64,000 nucleotides of DNA from positions 178,887-242,886 of the forward strand of contig CAMFGY010000005.1 in NCBI GenBank assembly GCA_945952065.1, written 5' to 3'. The DNA comes from an uncultured Burkholderiales bacterium. Its GTDB lineage: Bacteria; Pseudomonadota; Gammaproteobacteria; Burkholderiales; Burkholderiaceae_C. How positions within the stretch are numbered: position 1 is the first letter of the stretch; each line of letters begins with the position of its first letter. Shown in pieces: positions 1 to 8,768 of this stretch. Below the pieces are notes generated by a model that was not told where the DNA came from, made no database searches, and worked only from the letters and a program-made list of their open reading frames with translations. The position numbers were made by a program, and so were the translations under genes.

Positions 1-51
1 CCCGGAGGCGCCTTTCGCTGAATGCGCCGCGAGGGCGCTCAGATCAGAGAA

Positions 52-471
52 TTACTTCTTGGGGATGAACTTGGCCGGTGCGTCGCCGCCCATGGTCCAT
101 TCCACGCCCTTGTCGGTGCAGGTGCCGCCGTAGATGATGGTCTTGCCTGCGGCGATGTCGCCGATAGCCTTCAGCACCACGGTGATGTTGCCGGTAGCCA
201 CGGTCACCGAGGTCACGTACTCGCTGTTGATGTCCGTCGCAGCGGGCAGGCCCAAGGATGCATTGGTGGCGCTGGAGAAGGAGCCGTCACTGCAAGCCAC
301 GCCCAGGCCGGTGATTGCTGGGGCAACCAGGCTGCCGACGCCGGCGACCTTGGCCTTGGTGGTGTAGTCCTTGTAAGCCGGCAGAGCCACGGCTGCCAAG
401 ATACCGATGATGGCCACAACGATCATCAATTCGATCAGGGTGAAACCTTGTTGAACGCGCTTCATGTTCAT
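52..471 (-). CDS. pilA: Type IV pilin (PilA-like), tandem copy 1
   Basis: Major-pilin-like subunit of a type IV pilus. The 139-residue product has a very short leader (MNMKRVQQG) followed at once by the prepilin peptidase site G-FTLIE and the hydrophobic N-terminal helix ([20 protein letters not shown]). Two cysteines (in VACSDGS and GGTCTDK) probably form the C-terminal disulfide. The protein is identical to the copy at 1090-1509; within the coding part I found only silent changes (a Leu and a Val codon). The start is supported by a CCAGGAGT ribosome site. A sigma-54 promoter lies at 522-537. The right half of the same hairpin terminator that follows copy 2 is cut by the window edge at 1-18. 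Confidence 0.95.
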   Translation of the reverse strand: MNMKRVQQGFTLIELMIVVAIIGILAAVALPAYKDYTTKAKVAGVGSLVAPAITGLGVACSDGSFSSATNASLGLPAATDINSEYVTSVTVATGNITVVLKAIGDIAAGKTIIYGGTCTDKGVEWTMGGDAPAKFIPKK

Positions 472-521
472 GACAGTGACTCCTGGAAGGGGGGTTGAAG
501 GGTAGAGGCACCCCCCCTGAA

Positions 522-537
522 TGCAGGGGTCATGCCA
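522..537 (-). promoter_or_regulatory. Sigma-54 promoter of pilin copy 1
   Basis: Read on the minus strand the site is TGGCATGACCCCTGCA. It has the invariant GG-N10-GC arrangement of a -24/-12 element and lies 51 bases ahead of the pilin start. Sigma-54 with the activator PilR is the known control of pilA in many proteobacteria. Confidence 0.75.
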
Positions 538-598
538 GGCACTTGGCCCGGGATTGTGTGCACTTCTTCACGGTCCAAAAGGGTCTGCCTCGGCGGAC

Positions 599-664
599 TG
601 ACAAATTTTCGTCATTCCACCCTGCAAGTTTGGTCAGGACGTCGAACGGTGACGCTATTTGTCA
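599..664 (-). promoter_or_regulatory. Cluster of TGTCA/TGACA half-sites upstream of pilin copy 1 (candidate PilR sites)
   Basis: TGACA at 599-603, GTGAC at about 649 and TGTCA at about 659 lie 60-140 bases upstream of the -24 element, where an enhancer-binding protein should sit. PilR is known to bind repeated TGTC-type motifs. Assigning these to PilR is inference. Confidence 0.4.
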
Positions 665-741
665 CCCCAAGCACTGAGCCGCCGGGCGCCTCCCTGATAC
701 CCGACTGGCCCGGTGTGCGCAGGATCGAGTCGGCTCGGAGG

Positions 742-955
742 GCCATCGAGTCACCGTTCTGCAAGACACGCATCCGGTGCCGTGTGGGTCGCGCTGCAAG
801 GGCGCGCATCTGGGCCTTGTCTTCGCCGGGCTTGATCCAGGTGATGTGCACCGCCCCGCTATCGCCCCCCCCTTTCGACCCGCTGTCGACCCACGGCGCC
901 AGCTCGGGGCCGCACGGTGTGGGCCGCGCCCGGCACCTCGATCTGCTCCGCTCAC
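742..955 (-). pseudogene. Decayed 3' remnant of an MBL-fold phosphodiesterase gene
   Basis: The minus strand encodes MHITWIKPGEDKAQMRAL and RHRMRVLQNGDSMAL. These match the C-terminus of the intact phosphodiesterase at 1814-2587 (VHITHIKPGEDEAVMQAV, HRIRALQAGDVMSF). A second block at about 917-950 matches DNA further upstream in the intact gene (about 2160-2190), so an internal deletion joined the two. The intact gene's stop is not conserved, and no start or metal-binding motif remains. It sits between the two pilin copies, just as the intact gene sits beyond copy 2, so the duplicated unit was probably pilin plus phosphodiesterase. Confidence 0.75.
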
Positions 956-1029
956 GCGGCTAAAGCAAGCCGCGCCCCGAAGGAATAAATCGAACCTGAC
1001 CCCAATAGAGAAGATGAACCCTGAAAACG

Positions 1030-1054
1030 AAAAAGGCGCCCGGAGGCGCCTTTC
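1030..1054 (-). terminator. Rho-independent terminator after pilin copy 2
   Basis: The hairpin AGGCGCC-CGGA-GGCGCCT (1034-1051) is followed on the minus strand by a T-run (CTTTTTCG). The same sequence begins the window, beyond pilin copy 1, so the terminator was duplicated with the gene. Confidence 0.85.
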
Positions 1055-1089
1055 GCTGAATGCGCCGCGAGGGCGCTCAGATCAGAGAA

Positions 1090-1509
1090 TTACTTCTTGG
1101 GGATGAACTTGGCCGGTGCGTCGCCGCCCATGGTCCATTCCACGCCCTTGTCGGTGCAGGTGCCGCCGTAGATGATGGTCTTGCCTGCGGCGATGTCGCC
1201 GATAGCCTTCAGCACCACGGTGATGTTGCCGGTAGCCACGGTCACCGAGGTCACGTACTCGCTGTTGATGTCCGTCGCAGCGGGCAGGCCCAAGGATGCA
1301 TTGGTGGCGCTGGAGAAGGAGCCGTCACTGCAAGCCACGCCCAGGCCGGTGATTGCTGGGGCAACCAGGCTGCCGACGCCGGCGACCTTGGCCTTGGTGG
1401 TGTAGTCCTTGTAAGCCGGCAGAGCCACGGCTGCCAAGATACCGATGATGGCCACAACGATCATCAGTTCGATCAGGGTGAAACCTTGTTGGACGCGCTT
1501 CATGTTCAT
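1090..1509 (-). CDS. pilA: Type IV pilin (PilA-like), tandem copy 2
   Basis: Second copy, 1038 bases from the first, with an identical 139-residue product: short leader, G-FTLIE cleavage site, hydrophobic alpha-1 helix and two cysteines. The open frame extends upstream to 1686, but the start at 1509 is chosen because the leader must be short for prepilin peptidase, because it matches copy 1, and because CCAGGAGT lies just ahead. The sigma-54 promoter at 1561-1576 is closer to consensus than that of copy 1. A terminator follows at 1030-1054. The shared coding DNA against diverged upstream DNA points to gene conversion or selection on the coding part. Confidence 0.95.
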   Translation of the reverse strand: MNMKRVQQGFTLIELMIVVAIIGILAAVALPAYKDYTTKAKVAGVGSLVAPAITGLGVACSDGSFSSATNASLGLPAATDINSEYVTSVTVATGNITVVLKAIGDIAAGKTIIYGGTCTDKGVEWTMGGDAPAKFIPKK

Positions 1510-1560
1510 GACGAGTACTCCTGGAGAGGGGTGTTGAGAGGTAGAGACACCCCCCTTGAA

Positions 1561-1576
1561 TGCAGGGGTCGTGCCA
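1561..1576 (-). promoter_or_regulatory. Sigma-54 promoter of pilin copy 2
   Basis: On the minus strand the site reads TGGCACGACCCCTGCA, with the full consensus -24 element TGGCACG and a GC 10 bases after the GG. It lies 52 bases upstream of the pilin start, as in copy 1. Confidence 0.85.
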
Positions 1577-1639
1577 AGCCTTGGCGCCCAATACTTCGTG
1601 TGCTTTGTCACGCTTGGCGGTCCAAGCCAGGCCAAACGC

Positions 1640-1704
1640 TGACAATTTTTGTCAGATCGCCCGACAGGATGGGGCCAAAGTGTCAAAAGTGACCCTATTT
1701 GTCA
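1640..1704 (-). promoter_or_regulatory. Cluster of TGTCA/TGACA half-sites upstream of pilin copy 2 (candidate PilR sites)
   Basis: TGACA at 1640, TGTCA at 1650, 1681 and 1700 and CGACAGG near 1661 fill 65 bases upstream of the sigma-54 promoter. Copy 2 has more half-sites than copy 1, so the two pilin genes may respond differently to the activator. The activator's identity is inferred from other pilA promoters. Confidence 0.45.
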
Positions 1705-1739
1705 CTCCCCAGCGCGGTGAGGGGCGGCAAGCGGCCGCC

Positions 1740-1776
1740 CAAAAAGAAAAAAGGCACCGCCCCTTCGGACGATGCC
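1740..1776 (-). terminator. Terminator of the phosphodiesterase gene
   Basis: The imperfect hairpin GGCACCGCCC-CTTC-GGACGATGCC is followed on the minus strand by CTTTTTTCTTTTT. It lies about 40 bases beyond the phosphodiesterase stop and separates that gene from pilin copy 2. Confidence 0.75.
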
Positions 1777-1813
1777 TGATCGAATGCCCCGCCGGATGGG
1801 CGGTGCGCGCAAC

Positions 1814-2587
1814 TCAAAAACTCATCACATCGCCGGCCTGCAAGGCGCGGATGCGGTGCGGGCTTGGCAGCTGGGCCACCGCCTGCATCACGGCCTCGTC
1901 TTCGCCCGGCTTGATGTGGGTGATGTGCACCGCCACGCTGCCGCCCAGTTGCGCCAACTCGGGGCCGAGGCTGGACGGGCAGTGGTGACGGCTGACGCGC
2001 GCCAACTGTGCTTCGTCATCGCCAAACGCGGTTTCGATCACCAGATGCGCGATCTGCAGTTCGGCCAGCCTCTGCCACAGCGCCGGGTTGGGCCCGGTGT
2101 CGCCGGTGAAGACCCAGCTGCCCTGCGCGCCATGCACCGCAAAGCCCACGGCCGGCACCGTGTGGGCCGCGCTCAGCACCTCGATCTGGCGCCCGCCCAG
2201 CTGCAAAGTCTGGCCGATTTCAAACGCATGCAGGCTCAACACCGGGCGCTCCGGGCTGGGCAGGCGGGTGAAGTCGGGCCAGATCACGCCGTTGAAAATA
2301 TGCTGGCGCATGGCTTGCAAAGTTTCCGGCAAACCATGGACCTGAATCGGCGGACGCCCCGCCGCCTCACGCTCACGCAACACCGAGTCGGCCAGCAGGG
2401 GAATGGACAAGATATGGTCCAGGTGCGAGTGGCTGACCACAATGTGATCAATGCGCACCAGCTCTTGCAAAGACAAATCGCCAACGCCGGTGCCGGCATC
2501 GATCAAGACGTCTTCATCGAGCAAAAAAGCGGTGGTCTTGTAAGCGGCGGCAATGGCGCCGGAACAACCAAGAACGCGGATTTTCAT
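1814..2587 (-). CDS. MBL-fold hydrolase, class II cyclic-nucleotide phosphodiesterase type
   Basis: The 257-residue protein has the metallo-beta-lactamase fold throughout. The zinc motif H53-S-H55-L-D57-H58 is in SHSHLDH. An internal histidine (SAAHTVPA) and an aspartate (FTGDTGPN) supply further ligands, and VHITHIKPGED carries the last histidine. The pattern HSHLDH followed by a hydrophobic run matches class II 3',5'-cyclic-nucleotide phosphodiesterases, so hydrolysis of cAMP is the likely activity; other phosphodiester substrates cannot be excluded. No signal peptide, so cytoplasmic. It is divergent from the SNF2 gene (220-base gap). Next to pilin genes, a cAMP role in twitching or surface behaviour is plausible but inferred. 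Confidence 0.8.
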   Translation of the reverse strand: MKIRVLGCSGAIAAAYKTTAFLLDEDVLIDAGTGVGDLSLQELVRIDHIVVSHSHLDHILSIPLLADSVLREREAAGRPPIQVHGLPETLQAMRQHIFNGVIWPDFTRLPSPERPVLSLHAFEIGQTLQLGGRQIEVLSAAHTVPAVGFAVHGAQGSWVFTGDTGPNPALWQRLAELQIAHLVIETAFGDDEAQLARVSRHHCPSSLGPELAQLGGSVAVHITHIKPGEDEAVMQAVAQLPSPHRIRALQAGDVMSF

Positions 2588-2807
2588 GGAGAAACAACTC
2601 AGCTGCGGGGAGGCTTGCCTTGGCGCAAGGCCGCAGCGGGGACCTCCACTTTAATGGCTGGGCGACCCCGCGCAAGGGAGCATTACCGGCTTTGCGGCAG
2701 CAATCGCCCACGGCGTGGACAAGCCTTGCGACGCTGTGATTTGCTTCACAGGACAGCACCGGGCGGGCGTGCTTGGCATACTGCCCGCCTCAGCAGCAAA
2801 ACACCTT

Positions 2808-5800
2808 ATGGCCAAGAAACCGCTCCCAGCGCCCAGCAGCTCCTTGCAGTTCAATACCGTCAGCGGTTTGATCGGCCAAAGCAAAGAGGAACTGGTGGCC
2901 CGGGCGCATGCCATCAAGTCGGGCCTCAAGCCGGGCAAGCCCTCGCAGGAAGAACCGCCGCACCCGGACGATGTGCAAGCCGTGCTCGATGCCTTGCTGC
3001 TCACCGACGGCGCTCGCGGTGCCGCAGGCCTGCACCAATGGCTGCAGGCCATGGGGGTGAAGCACCAGGGCTGCGGCGGCGACCAGGCCTTTCAGCTGCC
3101 CCAGGTCACCCATTGCCTGCAAACCTTGCAGGCCCAGGGCCTGGCCGACGTCTTGCCGGGGCGCGGCTATGTGGCGGACCTGCAATCGCAGGCCGAACGC
3201 CTGCAAACCCTGTTGCTGCGCCCCGAAGCACCGCAGTACTGGCGCTGCCTGGCCTGGGTCTACAGCGGCGGCTATGGCGATGTTCGGCGCGAGCTGGCCT
3301 GGGTCAGCTACCGCAGCGACTTTGAAAAACTCAGCCTGCTGCGCCTGTACATCCACTCGGGTGTTACGCGCGCTGAATTCGAGAAGCAAACACGCACCCA
3401 GCTGCAAGAGCTGATGTCGCCCCTATTGCTGCTGCAAGCCCTGACCCAACCGTGGCTGCCACAAGCGGTGGCTCAGATCGAGCCCGAGCTGCGCGGCCTT
3501 TTGCTCTCGCAGGCGCTGGCCCTGCTGAGCCCGAGCGACCCGCGCAGCCGGCTCCTGAGCGAATGGCTGGATGCGCGCTTCAAAGCCGAGCCCCGGTCGA
3601 TTGACCCGAATTTGCGTGCTCATCTGGCCGAGATGCGGCTGCTTGCCTTGGACTTCGCGGGCATGCAGGCCTTGATCCAAGATCTGAGCGGCCCGGCACT
3701 GCCCATGTTTGCAGCGGCCCAAATGGCTGCGCGCGGCGAATGGGCCGAGGCCGCCGCCACCTTTGAAGCGCTGATGAAGGACTTGCGCAAACTCAGCGGC
3801 GCCCGCCGGGGCGCACTCAGCGATGAGCTGTCACGCATTTATGTGCTGTGCCTGCTGGCACAGGCTGAGCCCAAGGCCTGGACCCAGGCACGCAAGTTCT
3901 GCATTGCCGAGTCGGGCTCGCGCAAGCCCTCGGCGCATGAGCAGTGGGGCCGCTGGGCCCATGTGATCGGCACCCGCCTGGGCGAAGACAGCCTGGACCC
4001 CAATTGCCTGGCCTACCAGCCGGCGCTGGAATTGCGCGAGCACAGCCTGGGCGCCGCCGCCGACCGCCTGCTGCTCGCCGCCTGGGCCGGCAAGCCCGCC
4101 ACCGGCTGGAGCACCGCCGCCGTGCAGACCGTGTTGCAGCGCTTGCAAGACAGCGCGCAGCTGTGGCTGGCCGCATGGGTGGAGGCCGCAGCGGCGCGCC
4201 TAGACTTCGAGCTGCCGCCCTTGGCCCTGAACGGCGCCCAGCCGCCCGCCAACTTTTTAGGCGCACCGCGCGAGCCCTGGCGCGATGCGCTGGCCGCCAT
4301 TGCCTCGCTGGGCGAGCCAAGCGCCACCAAACCCGCCAGCAGCAACACCGAGCTGGCCTGGCAAATCACCCTGGACCCGCAAGGCCGGGTGCAAGACCTG
4401 GAGCCGTTGGAGCGCAGCCTGAGTGCCCGCGGCGTGGCCAAGTTCAAGCCCGTGCCGCTGAGCCGGCTGAAGAAGAACGGCGCCAGCCATGCGCGCGACA
4501 ACGCGGTGCTGCGCCATATCGAACGCAGCCCTTACGGCGGCGTCAACAGCTTTCAGATCGACGCTTCACAAGCGGTGCTGGCCCTGATCGGCCACCCGGC
4601 CCTGATGTTTGCCGACGCCCCCGGCCAATGGGTGGAACTGGTGGAAGCGCAACCCGAGCTGGAAGTGCTGCGCCGCCCAAGCAAAACCGGCGCGGCCGGT
4701 GAAGAACAGTTTGAATTTGCCATTCACCCGCCCTTGGTGGGCGTGGAGCCGCCGCGCTTGTTTGGCTTTTTTGGCCAGCACCATGAGACCGAGAGCGCCA
4801 AGCGCGATGCCTTGCGCATCTTGCGCGACAGCCCGCAGCGCGCCCGCCTGATCCGCATCAGCAGCGCGCAGCGCCGGGTGGCGGAGTTGGTGGCGCAGGG
4901 CTGGTCGGTGCCGGCCAGCGCCAGCGCCGAGCTGGGTGCGGCCCTGCAAGTGTTGAGTGGCCTGTTCCAGCTGCATAGCGACGCCGAAGCCGGCCAAGAA
5001 GTGCCGGGCGACAGCCGTCTACGCGCGCGCTTGCTGCCGCTGGGAGAGGGCTTGCAGCTGCAACTGGTGGCCCAGCCTTTCGGCAGCTTTGGCCCCGCCG
5101 TCACGCCGGGCCGGGGGCGCGAGCGCTTGATGTGCATGCACGAAGGCCTCAGCCTGGCCACCCAACGCGACCTGGCCGCCGAGACGGCGGCGCGCCACGC
5201 GGTGCTGGAGGCCTTGCCTTTTCTGGACCCCGAGCTGGGGCCCGAGTCGCCGTGGCAGCTGGCCGACGCCGAAGAAGCGCTGCGCGTGGTGGAGCTGCTG
5301 CCCGGCCTGCCCGGCATTGCCGCCCTCGACTGGCCCAAGGGCAAACCGCTGCGCGTCAAGCCGCTGGACAGCCCACAGATGCGCGTGCAGGTCAGCAGCG
5401 GCCGCGACTGGCTGGCCCTGGAAGGCCAGGCGCAAACCGATGAAGGCCGCGTCATTGGCCTGCAAGAGCTGCTCACATTGGCGCGCGCCTCGCGCAGCCG
5501 CTTTGTGCGCCTGGGCGAGGGCGAGTACCTGGCCCTGAGCGAACAACTGCGCCAGCAACTGCGCGATCTGGACGCCCTGGGCCAAGCCAAGAAAGAGCAA
5601 CTGCAGCTGCCGCAAGCGGTAGCCTCCTGGTTGGACGACACCCTGAGCGATATGGCCGTGCAGGGCGACAAGCCCTGGCAAGCGCGCATCGACGCCTTGG
5701 CCCAGGCCAGCGCGCTGCAGCCCAAGCTGCCCGCGGGCCTGCGCGCTGAGTTGCGCAGTTATCAATTCGACGGTTTTGTCTGGATGAGCCGCTTGGCCCA

Positions 5801-7130
5801 GGCCGGCCTGGGCGCTTGCCTGGCCGACGATATGGGCCTGGGTAAAACGGTGCAGACCTTGGCGCTCTTGGTCGAGCGGGCCGCGCTCGGCCCGGCCCTG
5901 GTGCTGGCGCCCACCTCGGTGTGCGGCAACTGGCTGAATGAAACCCAGCAATTCGCCCCTGGCCTGCGCTGCAATGTCTACGGCGAAGCGATGGACGCCG
6001 AGGCGCGCGCCGCGCTGGTGCGGGATGCGGGGCCGGGTGATGTGCTGGTGCTCAGCTATGCGCTGGCGCAGATCGATGCCGAGGTCTTTGCCGCCAAGGA
6101 CTGGGCCACGCTGGTGATGGACGAGGCCCAGGCCCTGAAGAACGCCGCCACCAAGCGCGCCAAATCGGTGGCCGAATTCAAAGCGGGGTTCCGGCTGGCT
6201 TTGTCGGGCACGCCGGTGGAGAATCGCCTGGCCGATCTGTGGTCCATCATGAACCTGATCAACCCTGGCCTCCTGGGCAGCAGCACGCAGTTCAGCGAGC
6301 GCTTTGCCACCCCCATCGAAAAGCACCAAGACCCGGTGGTGCGCCAGCGCCTGCGCCGTTTGGTCTCGCCGTTTTTGCTGCGCCGCACCAAGACCCAGGT
6401 GCTGCAAGACCTGCCGCCGCGCACCGAGATCGTCCACCTCGTGCAGCCCAGCAGCGAGGAGCGCAATTTTCTGGAAGCCTTGCGGCGCTCGGCGCAAGAG
6501 GCCGTCAGCGCCGCCGCCAGCAGCGGCCAGCCCGCGCCCATGCTTGTGCTGGCCGAGCTGATGCGGCTGCGCCGCGCCGCCTGCGACCCGCGTTTGGTAG
6601 CCCCCGAGCTGGGCCTGGTGGGTTCCAAATTGGCCGAGTTTGAAAGCATCGTGCGCGAGCTGGTCGAGGGCTCGCACAAGGCCTTGGTGTTCAGCCAGTT
6701 CACCGACTATCTGAAGCTGCTGGCCGAGCGCCTCGACAGCATGGGCCTGGCCTATCAGTATCTGGACGGCAGCACTCCGGCGGCCGAGCGCAGCAAGCGG
6801 GTGGCGGCCTTCCAGCGCGGCGAGGGCGAGGTCTTTTTGATCAGCCTGAAGGCCGGCGGCTTTGGCCTGAACCTGACCATGGCCGATTACGTCTTGATCG
6901 TCGACCCCTGGTGGAACCCCGCCGCCGAAGACCAAGCCACCGGCCGTGCCCACCGCATGGGTCAAAAGCGCCCGGTCACCGTGTACCGGCTGGTAACGGC
7001 CGGCTCGGTGGAGGAGCGCATCATCGATCTGCACCGCGAAAAACGCGGCTTGGCCGATGGCATTTTGGAAGGCCAGGAAGAAGCCACCGTGCTGGACGCC
7101 CAAGCGCTCGCGGCCTTGCTGCGCGGCTAG
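2808..7130 (+). CDS. SNF2-family DEAD/DEAH-box helicase
   Basis: A 1440-residue Swi2/Snf2-type ATPase. The first ~980 residues have no motif I recognise. The helicase core follows: motif I DDMGLGKT near residue 1006, motif II as DEAQALKN near 1104, motif III LALSGTPVENR near 1131, then FLLRRTK. The second lobe has KALVFSQFTDYL near 1290, SLKAGGFGLNLT, and motif VI within DQATGRAHRMGQ near 1380. These proteins translocate on double-stranded DNA and remodel bound proteins, often in repair or transcription recycling. ATG at 2808 is preferred to an open-frame extension from 2715 because it starts the conserved MAKKPLP leader. Stand-alone gene, probably cytoplasmic. Confidence 0.9.
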   Translation: MAKKPLPAPSSSLQFNTVSGLIGQSKEELVARAHAIKSGLKPGKPSQEEPPHPDDVQAVLDALLLTDGARGAAGLHQWLQAMGVKHQGCGGDQAFQLPQVTHCLQTLQAQGLADVLPGRGYVADLQSQAERLQTLLLRPEAPQYWRCLAWVYSGGYGDVRRELAWVSYRSDFEKLSLLRLYIHSGVTRAEFEKQTRTQLQELMSPLLLLQALTQPWLPQAVAQIEPELRGLLLSQALALLSPSDPRSRLLSEWLDARFKAEPRSIDPNLRAHLAEMRLLALDFAGMQALIQDLSGPALPMFAAAQMAARGEWAEAAATFEALMKDLRKLSGARRGALSDELSRIYVLCLLAQAEPKAWTQARKFCIAESGSRKPSAHEQWGRWAHVIGTRLGEDSLDPNCLAYQPALELREHSLGAAADRLLLAAWAGKPATGWSTAAVQTVLQRLQDSAQLWLAAWVEAAAARLDFELPPLALNGAQPPANFLGAPREPWRDALAAIASLGEPSATKPASSNTELAWQITLDPQGRVQDLEPLERSLSARGVAKFKPVPLSRLKKNGASHARDNAVLRHIERSPYGGVNSFQIDASQAVLALIGHPALMFADAPGQWVELVEAQPELEVLRRPSKTGAAGEEQFEFAIHPPLVGVEPPRLFGFFGQHHETESAKRDALRILRDSPQRARLIRISSAQRRVAELVAQGWSVPASASAELGAALQVLSGLFQLHSDAEAGQEVPGDSRLRARLLPLGEGLQLQLVAQPFGSFGPAVTPGRGRERLMCMHEGLSLATQRDLAAETAARHAVLEALPFLDPELGPESPWQLADAEEALRVVELLPGLPGIAALDWPKGKPLRVKPLDSPQMRVQVSSGRDWLALEGQAQTDEGRVIGLQELLTLARASRSRFVRLGEGEYLALSEQLRQQLRDLDALGQAKKEQLQLPQAVASWLDDTLSDMAVQGDKPWQARIDALAQASALQPKLPAGLRAELRSYQFDGFVWMSRLAQAGLGACLADDMGLGKTVQTLALLVERAALGPALVLAPTSVCGNWLNETQQFAPGLRCNVYGEAMDAEARAALVRDAGPGDVLVLSYALAQIDAEVFAAKDWATLVMDEAQALKNAATKRAKSVAEFKAGFRLALSGTPVENRLADLWSIMNLINPGLLGSSTQFSERFATPIEKHQDPVVRQRLRRLVSPFLLRRTKTQVLQDLPPRTEIVHLVQPSSEERNFLEALRRSAQEAVSAAASSGQPAPMLVLAELMRLRRAACDPRLVAPELGLVGSKLAEFESIVRELVEGSHKALVFSQFTDYLKLLAERLDSMGLAYQYLDGSTPAAERSKRVAAFQRGEGEVFLISLKAGGFGLNLTMADYVLIVDPWWNPAAEDQATGRAHRMGQKRPVTVYRLVTAGSVEERIIDLHREKRGLADGILEGQEEATVLDAQALAALLRG

Positions 7131-7157
7131 CCGCTCCTCACAAGCAGGGCCTCAAGG

Positions 7158-7916
7158 ATGCACACCGCTCCAACACCCTGCACCCGGGCGTCGAAGGCGC
7201 TGGCCGCTCTCTGGCTGCTGGGCGGCCTGGGTGCGCCTGCCGGGGCCGACCCCGGCTACTACCTCGTCACGCCCTACAGCCAGGCCGGCCAAGCCGCACT
7301 CGATTTTCGCTACTGGACCGTCAAGAAACCCGGGGCCGCGGCGCTGCTGTGGCCGGAATTGGGCCTGCGCTATGGCGTATCCCATCGTTGGACCAGCGAG
7401 CTCTTGCTCAGCTATATCGGCACCCTGGGCAGCCGCCAAAAGCTCAGCTCGGTGAACTGGCAAAACGACTTCCTGCTCAGCCAGGGCCAGTGGCCCATCG
7501 ATGTCGCCCTGCACAGCCAGCTCATTCGCAACCATGGCCGCGACACCAGCAATGCCCTGGAGCTGGGCCCCAGCCTGCAAGGCGAATGGGGGCTGACCCA
7601 GCTCAACTTCAATCTGTTCTTCGAACATGAGTGGCACGCGGCCAGCCATGGCACGCAGCTCAAATACCAATGGCAGGCCTTGCATCGCCTGAAACAGGGG
7701 CTGCGGCTCGGTGTGCAGGGCTTTGGTGAGTTAGGCCCCTGGGCACATTGGGCCCCACAAGCCGCGCAATCGCACCGCGCGGGTCCAAGCCTGCGCCTGG
7801 GCTTGCCCATCGCACAGCCCGGCCAGGCGCTCGACCTGCAACTGAGCTATTTGAACGGCAAGGTCTATGGCCGCCCCGCTGATATGTGGAGCGCTCAGCT
7901 GCTGCTGAGCTTTTAG
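7158..7916 (+). CDS. Exported hypothetical protein, probable outer-membrane beta barrel
   Basis: A 252-residue protein with an N-terminal signal peptide (hydrophobic ALAALWLLGGLGAPAGA, cleavage near residue 30). The rest alternates polar and hydrophobic residues in short strands rich in Trp, Tyr and Leu (ELLLSYIGTLG, LNFNLFFEHEW, LDLQLSYLNG) and ends in ...LLLSF. A terminal Phe after alternating residues is typical of outer-membrane barrels recognised by BamA. It starts 27 bases after the helicase stop and may be co-transcribed. No named family recognised; function unknown. Confidence 0.6.
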   Translation: MHTAPTPCTRASKALAALWLLGGLGAPAGADPGYYLVTPYSQAGQAALDFRYWTVKKPGAAALLWPELGLRYGVSHRWTSELLLSYIGTLGSRQKLSSVNWQNDFLLSQGQWPIDVALHSQLIRNHGRDTSNALELGPSLQGEWGLTQLNFNLFFEHEWHAASHGTQLKYQWQALHRLKQGLRLGVQGFGELGPWAHWAPQAAQSHRAGPSLRLGLPIAQPGQALDLQLSYLNGKVYGRPADMWSAQLLLSF

Positions 7917-7963
7917 GTCCTGCGCCTAGAATCGCCCCGCGCCGTCTCGCAAGGACGGCGCAG

Positions 7964-8117
7964 CGTTCTCAGGGCGGGGTGGAATTCCCCACCGGCGGTA
8001 TTCATGCTTCGTCATGAGAGCCCGCGAGCGCCTTGGCGGGGTTGCGACCCGGCCAAGGGTCAGCAGATCTGGTGCGATGCCAGAGCCGACGGTCACAGTC
8101 CGGATGAAAGAGAAACG
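7964..8117 (+). promoter_or_regulatory. FMN riboswitch (RFN element)
   Basis: The conserved parts occur in order: GTTCTCAGGGCGGGGTG, AATTCCCCACCGGCGGTA, AGCCCGCGAGCGCC, then GGTCAGCAGATCTGGTG, CGATGCCAGAGCCGACGGT and CACAGTCCGGATGAAAGAGAA. The closing strands GTTCTC and GAGAA pair as in known RFN elements. It binds flavin mononucleotide and represses the downstream gene. It lies 117 bases ahead of the lumazine synthase start, leaving room for an expression platform. Confidence 0.97.
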
Positions 8118-8234
8118 CGATGCTCTCAGCAGCGCCGCACCGGCTCGGGTCTTTGCTTCAAAAGGCCTGGGGCGGGGTGGCGCCGCTGCGTTTTCGCGCG
8201 CCCTGGTTTATGTCTCAAACCTCAAAGGTCAAGC

Positions 8235-8768
8235 ATGAATCAGCGATTCAACCACCACGACAACTCCTCTTCCTCCAACTCCGGGCCCCTCGGTCGATTC
8301 CAGACCCGGGCATCCTCCTTCCGACTGGCCCTGATCTCGGCCAGCTGGCATGCCGACATCGTCGGTCAATCGCGACAAGCCTGTCTGGCCGAGTTGCAAG
8401 CCCATGGCCTGCCACCCGATCAGATCGAGTGTTTTGAAGTGCCGGGCGCTTTCGAGATCCCGCTGCACGCCAAGACCTTGATCGCCAGCGGCCGCTTCGA
8501 TGCGGTGATTGCCTTTGGCCTCATCGTGGACGGCGGCATCTACCGCCATGACTTCGTCGCCACGGCGGTGATCGACGGCTTGATGCGGGTGCAGCTCGAC
8601 ACCGGCGTGCCGGTGTTCTCCGCGGTGCTGACGCCGCACCACTTCCATGAGCATGAGGAGCACCGCCGCTACTTCAGCGAGCACTTCGTCAAAAAGGGCC
8701 GCGAGGCCGCACAAGCCTGCATGCAAACGCTGGGCGCGCGCCTGGCGCTGGCGGCCTTGCAGGCTTAA
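8235..8768 (+). CDS. ribH: 6,7-dimethyl-8-ribityllumazine synthase, type II (RibH2-like)
   Basis: Joins 5-amino-6-ribitylamino-uracil with 3,4-dihydroxy-2-butanone 4-phosphate, the penultimate step of riboflavin synthesis. The 177-residue protein has the substrate-binding FEVPGAFEIPL, the AFGLIVDGGIYRHDFVA segment and GVPVFSAVLTPHHFHEHEEH. The last, instead of the type I GVLTT.. region, marks the type II branch that forms decamers, as in Brucella RibH2. The first ~28 residues are low complexity (NHHDNSSSSN). ATG at 8235 lies after the FMN riboswitch; an open frame upstream runs through the riboswitch and is not coding. Convergent with the next gene, overlapping by 4 bases. Confidence 0.93.
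   Translation: MNQRFNHHDNSSSSNSGPLGRFQTRASSFRLALISASWHADIVGQSRQACLAELQAHGLPPDQIECFEVPGAFEIPLHAKTLIASGRFDAVIAFGLIVDGGIYRHDFVATAVIDGLMRVQLDTGVPVFSAVLTPHHFHEHEEHRRYFSEHFVKKGREAAQACMQTLGARLALAALQA

Noticed and set aside
5019..7103. A 694-codon minus-strand frame opposite the SNF2 gene
   Set aside because: Antisense shadow; the + strand holds every helicase motif.
8004..8234. N-terminal extension of the lumazine synthase frame
   Set aside because: It runs through the FMN riboswitch, so the frame is open by composition only.
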